Assembly: GCA_037693485.1 (NCBI GenBank) | Contig: CM075354.1 | Span: forward strand, 64,651,501 to 64,715,500 | Origin: Kitagawia praeruptora | Taxonomy: Eukaryota > Streptophyta > Magnoliopsida > Apiales > Apiaceae | Reading direction: 5' to 3' | DNA length: 64,000 nt | Part shown: piece by piece, positions 1-13,200 of the stretch | How the letters are laid out: every line of letters starts with the position of its first letter | Numbering within the stretch: position 1 is the stretch's first letter | The notes under the pieces: model-generated | What the model was told of the DNA's origin: nothing | The model's database searches: none | Seen by the model: only the letters and a program-made list of their open reading frames with translations | Made by a program: the position numbers and the translations under genes

Positions 1-1203
1 AAGATACGGAAGTATATAAATTTTCCAATTAGCATCCACAATTTAAATACAAGCAATATTGTATAATTTATTTTTACACATGACCAATTTACATATGGGA
101 TGTGACCAACTCGATTAAATTGAATTAATCCAACCTTTTTCTTTAATGATTAAAACAATGAAAAAGTTGTACATTCGTTGTTTCATTATATTGTGTGGGA
201 TTAAATTAATATTCTAACTACACAAATTCTTATGCTATTACTAATTAACTAATCATGCATGTATGTTATGAGACGGGCATCGGCGTTTAAGAACGTTAAA
301 TAGTTATATTTAATATTTTCTAAATTTTTATTATGAAAGTTATGTTGACATTGTAATTTGGTATGAAAAAAGTGAGAGACCTTTATGGAGTTGATGAAGT
401 TGATAATATGTTAGAGGATCTTCATTTTGTTTGCATAATTAATTTTAAACGACTTTGTGTTTATTGAGATTCTAATTATTTTTAATTTCATTTTATTGGA
501 GATAAAAAATAATTACATGTACATATTTATTATAAGATTTAATATAAAATTATTATAATATGTGAGTACCATTCTGAACATGTGTCCATGAATTTAAATT
601 TAATATTGCATACAAAAAAGTTCTTATAAATGCTCAAAAAAAGAATCAAATGAATATATACAGGTGTCGGATCACTCCAAGAAATATGAAACATGACTTA
701 CAAAATATATTTGAATTTTGTTTTTGTTTGTCATGCAACCAAATTTATCGATAAGTAAAGTCAATCACACCTCTTGTCATATTTACAATTTACTTCTTTT
801 TTCATCATACAAACAAATTTATCAACAAACTAAGCAATCACATCTCTCATAATGCCATTGACAACAAAAATAATACAAAATTGTTAATTTTACTTATCCA
901 TTGTTGAACTTTACAAATGTTTGTCAATATTGACTTTCAAAAGTATTATTTATGCAACAAAATAGGTGCCGTCAATATCCTTGAAAATATCATTATTGTT
1001 ACTTAAGAGTTTAAGTGAAATATGTTTTTTTTGTGCTAATTCTTTTCTCTATAATTCTTTAACATTCAAATTTAGTTACATTTTGCATAAGTTTCAATTC
1101 ATCATATCAACTTTCAAATAATAAAACTCAACAAACAATAATGTTATATAAACGATTTTTAAAAATATTTTAATGCCGCGCGTAGCGTGGCTTTGTGACC
1201 TAG
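1..1203 (+). mobile_element. Helitron, 3' portion (5' end outside window)
   Basis: The right end has the Helitron 3' signature: stem GCCGCGC (1175-1181) and GCGTGGC (1185-1191) with one mismatch around a 3-nt loop, then CTAG at 1200-1203 followed by a host T. The body is AT-rich and non-coding. Its first ~300 bases and the stretch near 905-1000 match, in reverse complement, the Helitron at 44656-58946 (around 58000-58550 and the 100-bp units at 44890 and 57901). It is non-autonomous as far as visible: no Rep/helicase ORF. The family call rests on the hairpin, the CTAG end and the second copy. Confidence 0.7.
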
Positions 1204-1752
1204 TATTTATAATAAGTAAGTTGAAATATTACAAGAGATTTTTTTTATTCTTGTTATAATATACTAACTATTAAATACATCGATCAATAAAATATAACTT
1301 CTTTTACATTGTTTGATGATAAATTGTTTGCTGGTGTGTAAATATAATTGTATATTTATTTATAAATTAAATTATCTCCAATTAATATTCCAATTATTCG
1401 ATTAAAACTACAAGAATACAAGGTTACCTTCACCGATTAATGTCAATTTCCGCTTTTTAAAAAGAATTTTTCGCTAATTTTTTTTCAAAACAAATAATTA
1501 TCTCGTTCAAAAAAAGATATCGAACGTGACTTTTTATGATATTATGAAATAGGAATAATCTCTTTCTATATATTAAATGATAACAAATGAGAGAAGTTAT
1601 AAAAAAAATTGGTTGTGAAAGTATATATATAACCCTATTTTTAAAAAAATTACAAAATATGTTATTTTAGAATAAAAATATATATAGAACCTCATTAATT
1701 TTGTTTATATTTAATATATAAACCCCTACTTATCATTAAATTATACATACTA
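1204..1752. other. AT-rich intergenic DNA, no gene seen
   Basis: Low-complexity AT-rich sequence between the Helitron end and the solo LTR. I see no ORF of substance, no RNA gene and no clear element border. The last five bases (1748-1752, TACTA) are the left copy of the possible target duplication of the next feature. Confidence 0.5.
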
Positions 1753-3773
1753 TTTGACATCCCAACAAATACACTAAATTTTAAAATCCACTAAAAATCG
1801 AATAAAACGATACAACTTCTCAAAATCCAATATCTTACAATTCATAGCTTAAAAATACACCTAAATTCTCTAAATATCGCAATTTGCACTCTTTCCAATA
1901 AGTAGTCCACCTAAATAAGATCACCTGCCGGGAGGAATAAGAGAAACAAAGACCGGCAGTGAGCGAAAGGCTCATATACGGATATAAAACAAAGCATAAG
2001 CTGAACAAAATTAAATATGATGAAAATTATATCTGAACAAAGATTAAGACATGAGATTAAGAATAAAGTTGAATATCTGAATAAAGAACAACGAGACATA
2101 ACGAATAGGACAATATAAAATGGATACTCAACTCACAAATAAAAACAAATGCTCATAAATCAAAATATATAACTCTTATAAATAATAATCACAATTAATA
2201 ACGAAAGCACAACCGATAATATATAATCATACTCTTACACATACTCATACGCTTACAAATTATATCCAAAGTAATTTACTTACTAACATGGGAGATGTTC
2301 TTACACAAACAGGGGCGTAGCACAAAGCAAATACCACCCGAATTCAGACAGGGATCGCAAGGCAATAAGCACATGCTACCCAGAATGGCCAAACACACAC
2401 AAAAACTGACTAGTCATGACTATACGTGTCCCACTACTCCGGCGACACACCTATGCTATTTATACACCGCATAGGAAGTGCCAAACACGAGATTATCCGC
2501 TCGCGACGGATGTATTTCGAACTCCCAAATCATATTAAAACCACAAATAACTTACATATAACTTACACATAACTTACTACAGAAAGATGTCTCAAAACCA
2601 TACTTATATCATAAATAATTAAAAACACATTGATCTAATAACACAAAACAAAATATCAAACAAAATAGACTATAGAAGCTAAAAATCAGAACTGACCAGT
2701 CCCAAAGAAATGCAATTCACTCAATAAAGATGAACTCAAATGAAAAAGTATAAAACACAGGACTTGAAGAGGATTCCGAGACCTTTCCAGAATGGTAAGG
2801 CTCGTTAAAAACGGAGAAGTAACGAATTTAGAAACAATGAAAATGTGGACAGGAAGAACAGAATCAGGCACTTATCACAGTAGTAATTCGATATTTAACA
2901 CATCAAAATCACAGAATTTGTTAATTGAACGTAAACACAAAATGCAGATATCGAAACGAGATTTCCAGAATGGTATCGCTCATAGTGTTTGAACAAATTT
3001 CCGATTTACTATGAATTTTCGAAGTTCGGACATCAGAACTGAAATTAACGCACTGAAATTAACGCACCAGATTATACAAACAGTAGATTTTGACATGCTT
3101 ACAAGCAGAATTTCACAAAACACAGAGAATGAAAGTTGTAGATAATTCAAATATCTTTCCAGGATCTCAAGAATCAACCCAATCCGATCAATAATGAATT
3201 TTATACGAATTTAACAAGAATTCAGGACAAGGCAAAATAACGAAAATTGAACAACAATGCGAATAGAAAAGAGGAATAAAAAAATATCCGTACCTCAACT
3301 TGATGATTACCACCAATTCTCAATAAGTTCAACCCCTCAAGCCAAGAACCCTAATTATATAACATAAAAATCGTAAATTCTAACGCCTAAAGAAAGATGA
3401 TTACGAAAGGTGATTACGTACACGCGTACATACATAAAAATCGCTTATCTCTTACCTCGAAATCGAAATTCCTTGTCTCCAATTAGGGTTTGGTTAATCT
3501 TCTCTTCTCCCTCTCTTCTTTTCCTTCTTCCTTCTGACCCAAAAGTAACGTAAATCTCTAACCATCTTTTTTCTAACATTTTTTTTCCTTTTACAAACCC
3601 TCACTCATATTTTCTCCCCTTTTTTATATTCTTTTCTCTCTTTTTTTCTAATAGCCTAATTAAAAACATTTATTTGCTCCTAAACTAATATAAATACTAT
3701 CTAACTAATATTTCTAATCCTCAATATAAAATAATATAACTAAAAATATTTATAAAAAATACGGGATGTTACA
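1753..3773 (-). mobile_element. Probable solo LTR, chromovirus (Tekay-like) type
   Basis: The right end, read on the minus strand, starts TGTAACATCCCG, a start typical of plant chromovirus LTRs. The left end, TTTGACATCCC, is an imperfect inverted match to it. TACTA occurs just outside both ends (1748-1752 and 3774-3778), as expected for a 5-bp target duplication. The ~2-kb body has moderate GC blocks and no coding capacity. No PBS, PPT or second LTR lies next to it, hence solo LTR. The left border lacks a canonical TG, so it is less certain than the right. Confidence 0.5.
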
Positions 3774-3778
3774 TACTA

Positions 3779-4937
3779 TAACTTAAATCATTATTATGTT
3801 ATTAATGCAAAAACTAAATATATAGGTCTTATCTGTAAATTTTAATTCATTTTTTAGAATACTTTAATTTCAATTTAAATTTTAAGGTTGCCATGCAAAT
3901 CTGGAACACAAAACTGAACTATACAATGTTCCAATGTGTCTAGCCATTCCATGGTGCACCCCTCCATTACGGTAGTGGTGTCACGGTCACCCAATTAAGT
4001 CATAGCCCCCAATCCCTCGGTAAATTAAGCCATTAACCAGATTTAATACATAAAACCCGATTTGATTTCATGCGGCCACATCCTAAATTAACATGTTCTA
4101 TCATACTTCTCTCTTATTGCCATTGATTTAACAAGCATCATACACCGACTCTAACTAAATCTACAATATGGGCTCCACCTCAGCCATATAAGCAAAATTA
4201 GCTACTCATGATAAAACAAGATAACACAAGCATAATAAACATGGCATAATAAACATGGCATAAAACATATAATAAAGTTGGTATTGTGGAGCTTTATATG
4301 ATTTCTTTGCGATGTCGCGGAGCGTATCGTCAGCCAGTGGCTAATTTTGTTTATCCACCAATCCTTCTGGCTTGACTCCAAAAAATGCCACTCTCGAACT
4401 TCTCCTTCTCCCTTGCACACCAACTATGCACCTTGCTGAATTTTCACTATTTTGACTCACTTTTGCTCCAAAGCACCATCGAAATGCGGCTTACGGGGAA
4501 TTCGACTCTCTAACTCAAAATATAAATAAAATATATTAAAAAATAATAAAATTTGAGTCCAAGCATCAACTTTAAGCCGAAAAATAAAGCAAAAATGGTA
4601 CAAAATACCACTCATCAATAGACTAGTGATAAAAAATAATCCAAATTAAAAATAATAATTAGAAACGAATAAATACCGTTGATATGTTATTAGTCAATTT
4701 CAATCTTAATCGTTCATTTTATTAATTAAAAAGGTATAAAAGACAAAGATATATGTATTCAATATGTCATACTATTTTTCACTTTCTCCCTCGACTTGGT
4801 GCAAGTCAAAGATGAAGGCCATCATACATCACTAATAGAGATTGGTAGTGGGGGGAATCCCACCATGGTTAGACCTTCAAGGCATGTGTGAGTTGAGGCG
4901 CTAGGCCGGCCAGTTCACATCGCTTATATAGACATAA
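3779..4937. other. Intergenic, no gene; possible degraded repeat
   Basis: Mixed-composition DNA. The part at about 3890-4500 is richer in GC than its surroundings and reads like old LTR or UTR sequence, but I cannot place borders, TSDs or a family. The short ORFs here have no recognisable protein features. Confidence 0.35.
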
Positions 4938-5031
4938 GACGAAGGTCCATTAAGTAATATGGGTATGGTTTACAACTCCAAGATAGACGAAGGCCATCAA
5001 GTACTATCGGTATGGTTTACAACTCCAAGTA
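4938..5031 (+). repeat. Two-copy 48-bp tandem duplication
   Basis: GACGAAGG starts at 4938 and again at 4986. Each copy goes on to an identical block, GGTATGGTTTACAACTCCAAG split at the 20-base limit as GGTATGGTTTACAACTCCAA plus G, with a few substitutions between. The short ORF across it (4959-5225) is explained by the duplication and is not supported as a gene. Confidence 0.6.
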
Positions 5032-7339
5032 ATATCAGATGTTCTAATATTCTTAAGAGACAATGTAGACATGACACAATAATATACTATAGGAGACTAG
5101 TTTGGGCAATAGAATTATGGACTTTAAGACTGATGGCCTCATTTTATGATGGACTTGGGCTCCGTGTACCTAAAAACTCTAGCCCAACAGGTAAGTCTTT
5201 CCCGCAAATACTACGTATGTCTTAACACCTGTAATTATAAACAAGGTATGGAGGCAACTAATATAAGGTGAGTGACGAATTGGAAAGAGCAAGATAAGTT
5301 TGAATATTCCATATATTTCTTGTGACATCAATATACAAGTTCAGGCACAACCACCTTCCTCTACCATCAAATTATTTTATCTTCATTCTCTCAAGCAACC
5401 ACCGAGACATTTTTAATTTTCTAGACATCTTTAATCGTTTCTTTGATTGTAATATTTGTATTTTCTACCGTACGTGCATATGAAATTGTAGTTTGAGTAT
5501 ATTTTGTTAATGTAGTTTATCATTTTTTAACATTTCAACTTTTTAACTAGTATAGTTTTTGTTTAGGACTTCTCATTTGTGTGATATATGTTTTCTATTT
5601 ATCATTTTGTTTATAATATCAAAGAGAGCTATTTTCTTTAGTGAGCAACAAGGTGGTATAGGATGTTGTATTGTTGTTACATGCTAGTTAGTTTGTAAAT
5701 GTAGCATGTTTTATCATATCAAAGATTTACCCAGCTAGCTGCCTTTTTGCTAATGTATTCAGATGCACATGAATCTAACTTGTTAGATGTTTTCAAAAAC
5801 ACTAATTTGCCAAATTTTGGCTCTTGGAACTGTATTTGATCATTTATGTAGTTTGTGATCTAATAACAGAAACCTACATAAATCATATTAAATCGATCCA
5901 AAGTGATAAGAAGTAATCAAAGTAAGCATGTCTATCTGAGAGAAATAACTAGGCCAAAGCAGACTTCAAATATATGTCAACTAAATCACAACAACTTTTG
6001 TTAATATCCCGTAGACCATCATTTTTCAAATCGTAACCTACTCTTCATTTTTTGTTTTTGAAAATTTTATAGCAAATGTTAAGATGGTCATTTATAATTT
6101 TTTTAGCATGATATAAAGGCATTAAATATTAAAAATTAGAAATCGAAAAAAATCAAAACCCGATAAACGGTTAATCGAACCGAAAAAATTGTTCTGAACG
6201 GTTCGGTTACGATTAACAAAGAACCAGAATCGAAATCTACGATTTGGTAACGGTTTTAGCGAAAAATCGAGCCGAGCGGACCCGTGCACATCCCTTTTCG
6301 TTAGATAATAATACGTACCAACAAACACGGAGTCATTGATTGTAAGTGCTTCACAAATTGTAAGTAAAACAATTATTTTGGATTTTCTAGCCTCACATAA
6401 AAAGGTTTAGTTGATGAGTTCTAGAAAGCTGATGTTCTAAACATTAAAAAATTGACTACAGAGGTTATACACTGCCATAATATGTCTTATAAGCTAAAAA
6501 CAAATAAGAATGCTTCTATGCTCTTTTAAGTGGATGTATTGGATCTTAAGCTTTGAACTCCAGTTTTTGCTTATAAAAAAGGGAGCTAATGGATGTTGCT
6601 GATTTTCCTAACATCATCTATATTTGCATTATATGTTTGTGTTTCTTTCTCATGCGGTAATAGATGTGACTGTGATCCATATTCTTGAATGCTACATCGT
6701 TAACTTTAAGTGTGCTAAATCTAATAAAACAGATAATGCAATTGATAGAAATAAGTGATTGTGTTTTTAATGGGTTATGGTGCACAATTGCGAGTGTGTC
6801 TTTCCTAAAAATCATAGGTTCTGTCATGCCTCTTTTTGGCATGATGCATACCCGCTTTTGAGCTTTGAAAGAGGGCAGAAAAGGCAAATAAATTTCTTCT
6901 CATATACTTATTGTGTTGTTTTTTGTTTGTTTAGAAGAATACTGAAATAGAAAGATAGTAAGCCTAGTGTAGTACTGCCACTTTCTTCCCAATTTAACTC
7001 CCCTTAGGCATTCACTAATATTATTCCTTGCTTAAGCATGCCTTAGACTCTCCTATTATGATGTGATTCTATAAAACCTTTGACAATTTATTCTATTCTA
7101 CAAACATTGTAACAAGAGAGAGAAGATTGAAAATCCTCAATCTTATACTTTGTCAATAAGAGGTCTTTGCACCATCAAATTCATACTTCGCATGATTTAA
7201 CTGATTTTCATAGCATGGAGATACTTTCGTCTTCCTAATCTCTACATACTCTCTCCAAATTATGTTGAAAACATCCATGTCCATTACCATTTGCTCAGAT
7301 AGTTCTAAGTCTATGCTAATTCTGCTTGATTAGCAATAT
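5032..7339. other. AT-rich intergenic DNA, no gene seen
   Basis: About 2.3 kb with only short spurious ORFs. A stretch near 6130-6300 is locally richer in CG dinucleotides (CGGTTCGG, GAGCCGAGCGGACC) and looks like a repeat relic that I cannot name. No splice-site-bounded coding exon, tRNA or snRNA was recognised. Confidence 0.4.
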
Positions 7340-7964
7340 TGTCGCGATTCCTATCCGAGTTGGTCTCTTTCTCCTCTGGAGCCAACTACGAACATGTTGT
7401 CTAAGTAGAGTAGAACTCGAGTTCGTACTCCACTATGAGTTGTCTGTCAATTAGAGATAATCTAGGATCAGCTGCGTCCTAGAAGTACTCGCCAATAATG
7501 TGTCTGCATCTCTCTTGGCTAGCTTCTAGATTTTTCTACTATCTATACTCAGGAACCTAGTTCTTATGAACATATATATTGGAACCTAGTGCTCAGGAAC
7601 CTATATCTCGAAAGTTGTTTCTCAAGAACCTCTCTACAGCAAGCTATACATGCACTATAACAAACATGTTAGTCTGGGAAACCTTTCCATACGCTCTTTG
7701 TTTCTTCCAATACTGTTGTTGCTAGGCTGACTCGAACTATTCTCTAGGGAGGAACCAGGTCGTGTAGTAATCTGTTCAGCTTCTGGCCCATGAGGAACCT
7801 CCTTATGCTCATCTCATGATGATCTTCTTGGCTAATGCTCATTTCTTCATGTCTTATCTTCATTTCTTGTACTAGATCTGTCTTCTAGCTCATATGCCGC
7901 TTATGGATTGGACCCTATAATTTAATGGGCCTAAATCTAAACCATGAAAATTTTGGGCACAACA
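7340..7964 (-). mobile_element. Degraded LTR relic related to the Tat-2 LTR
   Basis: Several blocks match the Tat-2 LTRs in the same order: GTAGAACTCGAGTTCGTACT at 7407, the repeated AGGAACCTAG/AGGAACCT motifs around 7550-7640, AATGGGCCTAAATCTA near 7922, and the end GGGCACAACA at 7955-7964. Divergence and indels are heavy, so it is much older than Tat-2. The left border was not found. It could be a solo LTR or the remains of a larger element. Confidence 0.55.
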
Positions 7965-8339
7965 ATAAGTATTACTGAAATAATAGTGTGCCTCATTAAG
8001 TCTACTTTCCACAAAAAAATTAATTTAAAGATCATCACAATAATGATATTCTATTTAGTCTATTTTATGTAGCAATAGCAGACCTTAGGAGAAGAGAGGT
8101 GGATCATTGCATAAGTGACAAAAAATGCCTCATGATGGCAAAAACACAAACCATTTCAACATTACTAAAAATCAGTTAATATGTATTTATTCAAAGTAAT
8201 ATGCACCATAGTGGTAAGAATATTTATTTTTATACAATCTTAAAATATGACTAATCGTTCATTATATTTTTGCTAGTTATATATAATCTGCCATCTTATT
8301 GTTGAATATCATCTTTCATTAATATAATTAAAAAGTGAT
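7965..8339. other. Intergenic DNA left of the copia element
   Basis: AT-rich, no gene seen. A target duplication for the copia element would have to end at 8339 (GTGAT). I did not find that pentamer at a plausible position on the far side. Confidence 0.4.
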
Positions 8340-10270
8340 TGTTGAGTACTGAATACGGTAAAAGAATACAGAGGGGGGGGGGGTGAATGGATTCTTGAAC
8401 TTTTCTTTCCTCGAGTCTATGTAGCAGATAAGTGTTTGTGTATGCAAGGTGTAGGTGCGGATAAAGAACAACACAAGACACAATATCACTTTAATCTAAT
8501 GTATTATTAGATAAAGGTTGCTACAATCTGTGAATACAAATGATAGTATTCTCAGCTTCGTTTTTCTCAGAGAGATACAGCTTACAGCGTATGAAAAACT
8601 TGACTCACAAAAAGTTAATGACTAAGGAAGTGAGGTTGTATCCTTACAGAACATGGATACAACCTACTTACTCCAAATAAGGTAGTTAAACAAATTACTT
8701 TCTAGTCTGTCTATCCTTTTTGAGTAAGTGTCCAAACGGTTACAGATTTGACTTTGCAAAGCCTGTTCAGATCCACTTCTTTAGCCCCTTGTCTCTTCTA
8801 TATCTCTCCAAGCTTCCTTGTAGGCTTTCCAGAGCACGTTACAGATCGTGGTCCATAAAGTGCATTGGCTTGTTGCAGGTTTCTGACTTGTACAATTTCT
8901 TCAGTATTTTGTCTCCAAGAATGTATTCGAGAAGTGACTAAGTAAGTGATTCGAGAACTAGAGTTGACTTGATCGATAACTCTGAGTTCTCGAACACTGT
9001 TATATTGACATATCGAACCACTTCTCGAATAGCTCTTTTCCATCAGGATTCCTTGAGTTGTCGAATAGAACATTTGACTTATCGAATCCTCGAGATATCG
9101 AATAGCTTTCTGAGTCCTTGAGATATCGAATGGAACTTTGACTTGTTGACTCTTTGAGAACTCGAATACCACTTTGACTTGTTGACTTCTTGAGTTCTCG
9201 AATAGAGTAGTAGACATATCGAATCTTTGAGATATCGAATGAGATATCGAACAGTGTATTCAGAGATATCGAATAGTGTCTTGAGATGTCGAATCCCTGA
9301 CTTCTCGAATGCTAGACTTCTCGAATAGACAAATATACTTCTCGAATTGATATTTAGGCAAATACTTCATTTCTTCAAATCCCAACTGTGATTATTTGAC
9401 AGTCTTTATCTTCTTGCTTGAGGCATGAACCTTGGAACTTCTTTCAAGCATTATTCTTGACTTTATAAGTACAGTTACACAACTAGGATTTGGCGCCTAT
9501 TACAAGTACAAAACAAGTAGAGACTCTACAACTAGAGGTTCCCTCAGTCAAGAGGTCATGTAGGTAATGCAAAGCATTACAAACAATTAGGCTTGTTATT
9601 AGATGTAAACAGGCATGCCTCTGTGACTAACAATGTTTAATGCTTAAAGTTATTTTTTAGTATATATAATACTATATTATAACTAAACTATCCATTCCAT
9701 CCATTAATTTAATCGATAACTGATATAGAGTACAAATCTCATATATAAGGTAAACGTTTTATCAGGTATCAATCATATTATGGGTTTTTTTTACCGAAAA
9801 TTGTTTCAAAACTATTTAGTAAATCTTAGAGTGGCTTTTTTAACAACACTTTTGATCAGAAAACAAAAACTTCTTTAGGAAAAACAAATCTCAGTACTTT
9901 TCACACAACTTTTACAAGTAGCAATTTTAGGTTAAGGCATCAAATCCCAGCACACACGTTTTAAGTAATTTTAATTTAAGTGTACTTAATATAAATTATG
10001 ATATTAATATCAATTAAATAAGACATATTTTAGGTTCAGTGGTTATAAATTTAACTTCATTTTTTTAAAGGTCATAAATTCAATTTCTCTTAAAAGAACA
10101 GAAAATCGTGTCGTGTTTCCATATTTTTTGTACCATATGACCAATTTTGATTGTAAATAAATTCTTGTCATCTCGTGCATCACGTGAAACCGTATTAAAT
10201 AAATTCATATCGTCTCATGTATCACATGAATTGATGCGTGTTTTCTTGTCATTATATAAAAAATGTTTTG
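8340..10270 (-). repeat. 3' LTR of the copia element, 5' side truncated
   Basis: 8384-10270 is about 99% identical by eye (about 20 differences) to 32365-34253. On the minus strand the low-coordinate end carries the C-run TTCACCCCCC and closes with CTCAACA at 8340, as plant copia 5' LTR ends typically do before a PBS (recalled family knowledge). The right end at 10270 abuts coding sequence of the extra ORF with no polypurine tract, so the start of the LTR and the PPT are missing. Many TCGAGAA/TCGATAA/TCGAGATATC motifs fill 8925-9340. The 139-codon minus ORF in it is a by-product of those repeats. Confidence 0.7.
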
Positions 10271-13200
10271 CCAAAAATTTTATTGTAGACATGTTGTTTG
10301 ATTTGAGGTGTTGGCCAAATCTGAAAGCAACAATGTCTTGATTCTTTTCATATAAGATACAGTGAGGTTGAGGAACTACTTGAGGAAATTGAGATTTCAT
10401 GCACTTGGTGAGAATCTCCTTGAGCATGTTGTTGTCTGATGAGTTATTCCTTTCTATCTTCCTGATAATTGTTCCAAGTTCAGAGCTGGATAGAATTTGC
10501 AAAGCTTCAATGTGGATGTGAAAGAGGTTCTTGGCAGTGTGGACTAAGACTTCTCTATCATTGGTAGTGATGATGGCATAAGGATTGGTCTGAACAATTT
10601 CTCTTCTCACTACAGTGACTAGGAACACATCTTGCACAAGCAGCTTGATATAGTCAAAGTAATGGAAGTTTGCCCTTCTTCTTAGGTCATGTAGGTGCTT
10701 CAGAAAGGTTATGTCATTGTATAATTTAGAGTTTACAGTTTCTTGACATACCCTTTGAGTAAGAACATTTCTGAATTCTGAAGGTTCACCTTGAAGAGAT
10801 TGCTTAGCAATGTCAGGAATGTCAAATTCATATTCTGTTTCAGATGGAGGGATAGATGGAATCTTGGCCTCTTCATCTACAGCCACTTTCTTCAGCTTTT
10901 CCTCCTTGGATGCTGCCTTTAATCTCTCAGACTAATTTGACTTCGCAGTTCTCGGTTGACTCTCCCCCTTAGATTTTGAGTCCCTTGATGTCCTCTTCTC
11001 CCCCTTAGGCTTGTTGTCAGGCACAGAGGCTGTATTAGTGACCTTTGGGTTGGAAGAGGCTTCAGGTAGAGGGAGTCCCATATGCATCATTATGGCAGAA
11101 AGCATCTGTTGTTGATTAAGAAGAACATCAGCATTGGCAGTGGCTTGAATGTCCAACTTTTCATTGAGGGCAGCAACAATGTCTGTCAACTGAGCATTGG
11201 ATGCCTTTAGATTGACCACCTCCTTCTCCAGAGTGTTCACCTTGGTGAATAACTCAGTGGCCTTGAAACCAGAGATAGATTGATCCTTGAGTCTTTGGAC
11301 TTCATACTTGGTCATGTCATGAACAAGGACTTCAGTTACCAGCTTATCCCCATATTGATTCTTGAACATTGTTCTCAGCATGGCATTTGAGTCTGTGGTT
11401 TGATCAGATAGAGATTGAAACTTATGCCCCAGCCCTGTGACAGTATCTTTGAGAAGGGCCAAGCCATTGTCCATTTTGGTGCAGCCAGACTTGTAGGCTA
11501 GAATTTCCTTGACCACAGTCTCCAGTTGAGGGAATTTGGAATCAAAAGCCCTTTTTAACTCATGCACCTCCTTGGTTGTGGATGTACACACTTCTGTGAC
11601 TTCTGTCTTTAGACCCTTGCCAAGGTAGTGTGCAGCCTTGAGAATTCCCTTGTAATTGTCATTGATTGCTTCATACACAGCACTAGAGGTGAGAGATTTG
11701 GCATTGGACCCTAGTGAAGTGATGTACTCTTCTCTGAGGTACTGTAGGCCTTCTGAGAGAGGAATGTCATATTTTCCTTGAAGCAAGGCATCTACATTGC
11801 TCCACATCCTCTTTATGGCACAGGAGAATAGCTTCATAGTCAGGATTGGGCAGGTTGGCAGTGAGGAGGTGCTGTGCAATCTTTGTGAACTCAGGGATCT
11901 GATCCACAATTAAGCTTTGAAGTGCTTCAACCGTCAATTGTTGTGGAACAGACCCTGATCCTAAAGCATTGTCATGGTGCACAGGCTTCAGCCATTGTGA
12001 CATAAAGTCAGAGCTAGAGCTAGGCAAGCTAGACTCCTCAGTTACAGATGCAACTTCTGTAATCGGATGGATTGACTCTACTACTGGTGTCTCCACATAA
12101 GTGGGATGAGTTACACCAGCAGTTGACATAGGCACAGAGTCTCTAGTGAAAACTAGGGGAACCTCTGTGTTTGTGATGGTGTCATTAGGAGATGCCCCAG
12201 CATGCATTCCCTCACCATCTAAATGTGGCTCCTGGGTGGTGAACAAGGTGTCATGCACCAAGTCACTTGAGTTCATTGGCTCATCAAGAGAAAAGAATTC
12301 TTGATGATCAATGCCTTGCTCCTCAATTGCTTGAGTTGCAGGCTGCAAAGAAATTTGAGATGAAGATTCTGGAAGAGAAGTGTCTTGTGGAATAGATTTT
12401 GGCAACTCCCCCTGAGAGATAGAGGGAGTTTCAACTATGATGTGCTCTCCACTCAGTGTTGTGCTAGCCTTATCACTCCCATGTGCTGACTCTGTACAGA
12501 TAGATGCATTGGGGAGGATGCTTGATTCTATAGATGCACCCTGTTGAGAGGATACATCTAGTGAACTGTTTGCCCCTGATTTTACAACTTCAGCCATTTG
12601 TGTGACTGAAGAGGTGGTTTTAGTTTTCTTCTTCTTTGGCCTGATAAGAGGTAACTCAGGTGCCTCACTTTCTAACTCTACAGCCAAAGCTGCTTCAGAC
12701 AAGATGGTTAAAGGTGCAGAAGTAACCTGTTTTCTCTTCTTCTCCTTTTTACTAACATCACCCTTTTGAGAGGATGATGCAGTTCGCTCAGTGTTTGGTA
12801 GAGTGTTTGGTTGAGAGGGTTGGTTAGCAGGCCTTGGGTTAGCATTTTGTCCTACTTGCTTGGGCTGTGCTAACTGTGACTTTGAGTCAAATGTTGGCAT
12901 GTTGTGGGGGTAAGTCCTAAACAAACTCTCCATATGGGGAGTTATGTTCAGTCTTACATCCACATCATTCCTAGTCTCCAAATTACCAAAAATGAGTTTG
13001 GTCATGGATTTAGGATAACCTATTCTATTTTTATTCATCCCATCTAATTCAATCAATTTATTATCTAAGAAGTTAAGTACAGATTGAATAAAACGAGGGA
13101 AGAAAATTTCATTACCTCTCTTGGCTGAGTTCTTACCAAGTCTCCCATACAGCTCCTGCAGAATGATAAGGCCAACATCTATCTTCTTTCCATATGCTAA

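Noticed and set aside
4202..5225. Short ORFs as host genes
   Set aside because: No domain, no splice-supported continuation, and one overlaps a tandem duplication.
8798..9217. 139-codon minus ORF repeated at 32779-33198
   Set aside because: It lies in the copia LTR and reflects the TCGA-type motif repeats.
8384..10270. G-run before TGAATGG at 8384 as a PPT of a plus-strand element
   Set aside because: Read on the minus strand it is the C-run typical of the 3' end of plant copia LTRs, and the coding strand of the element is minus.
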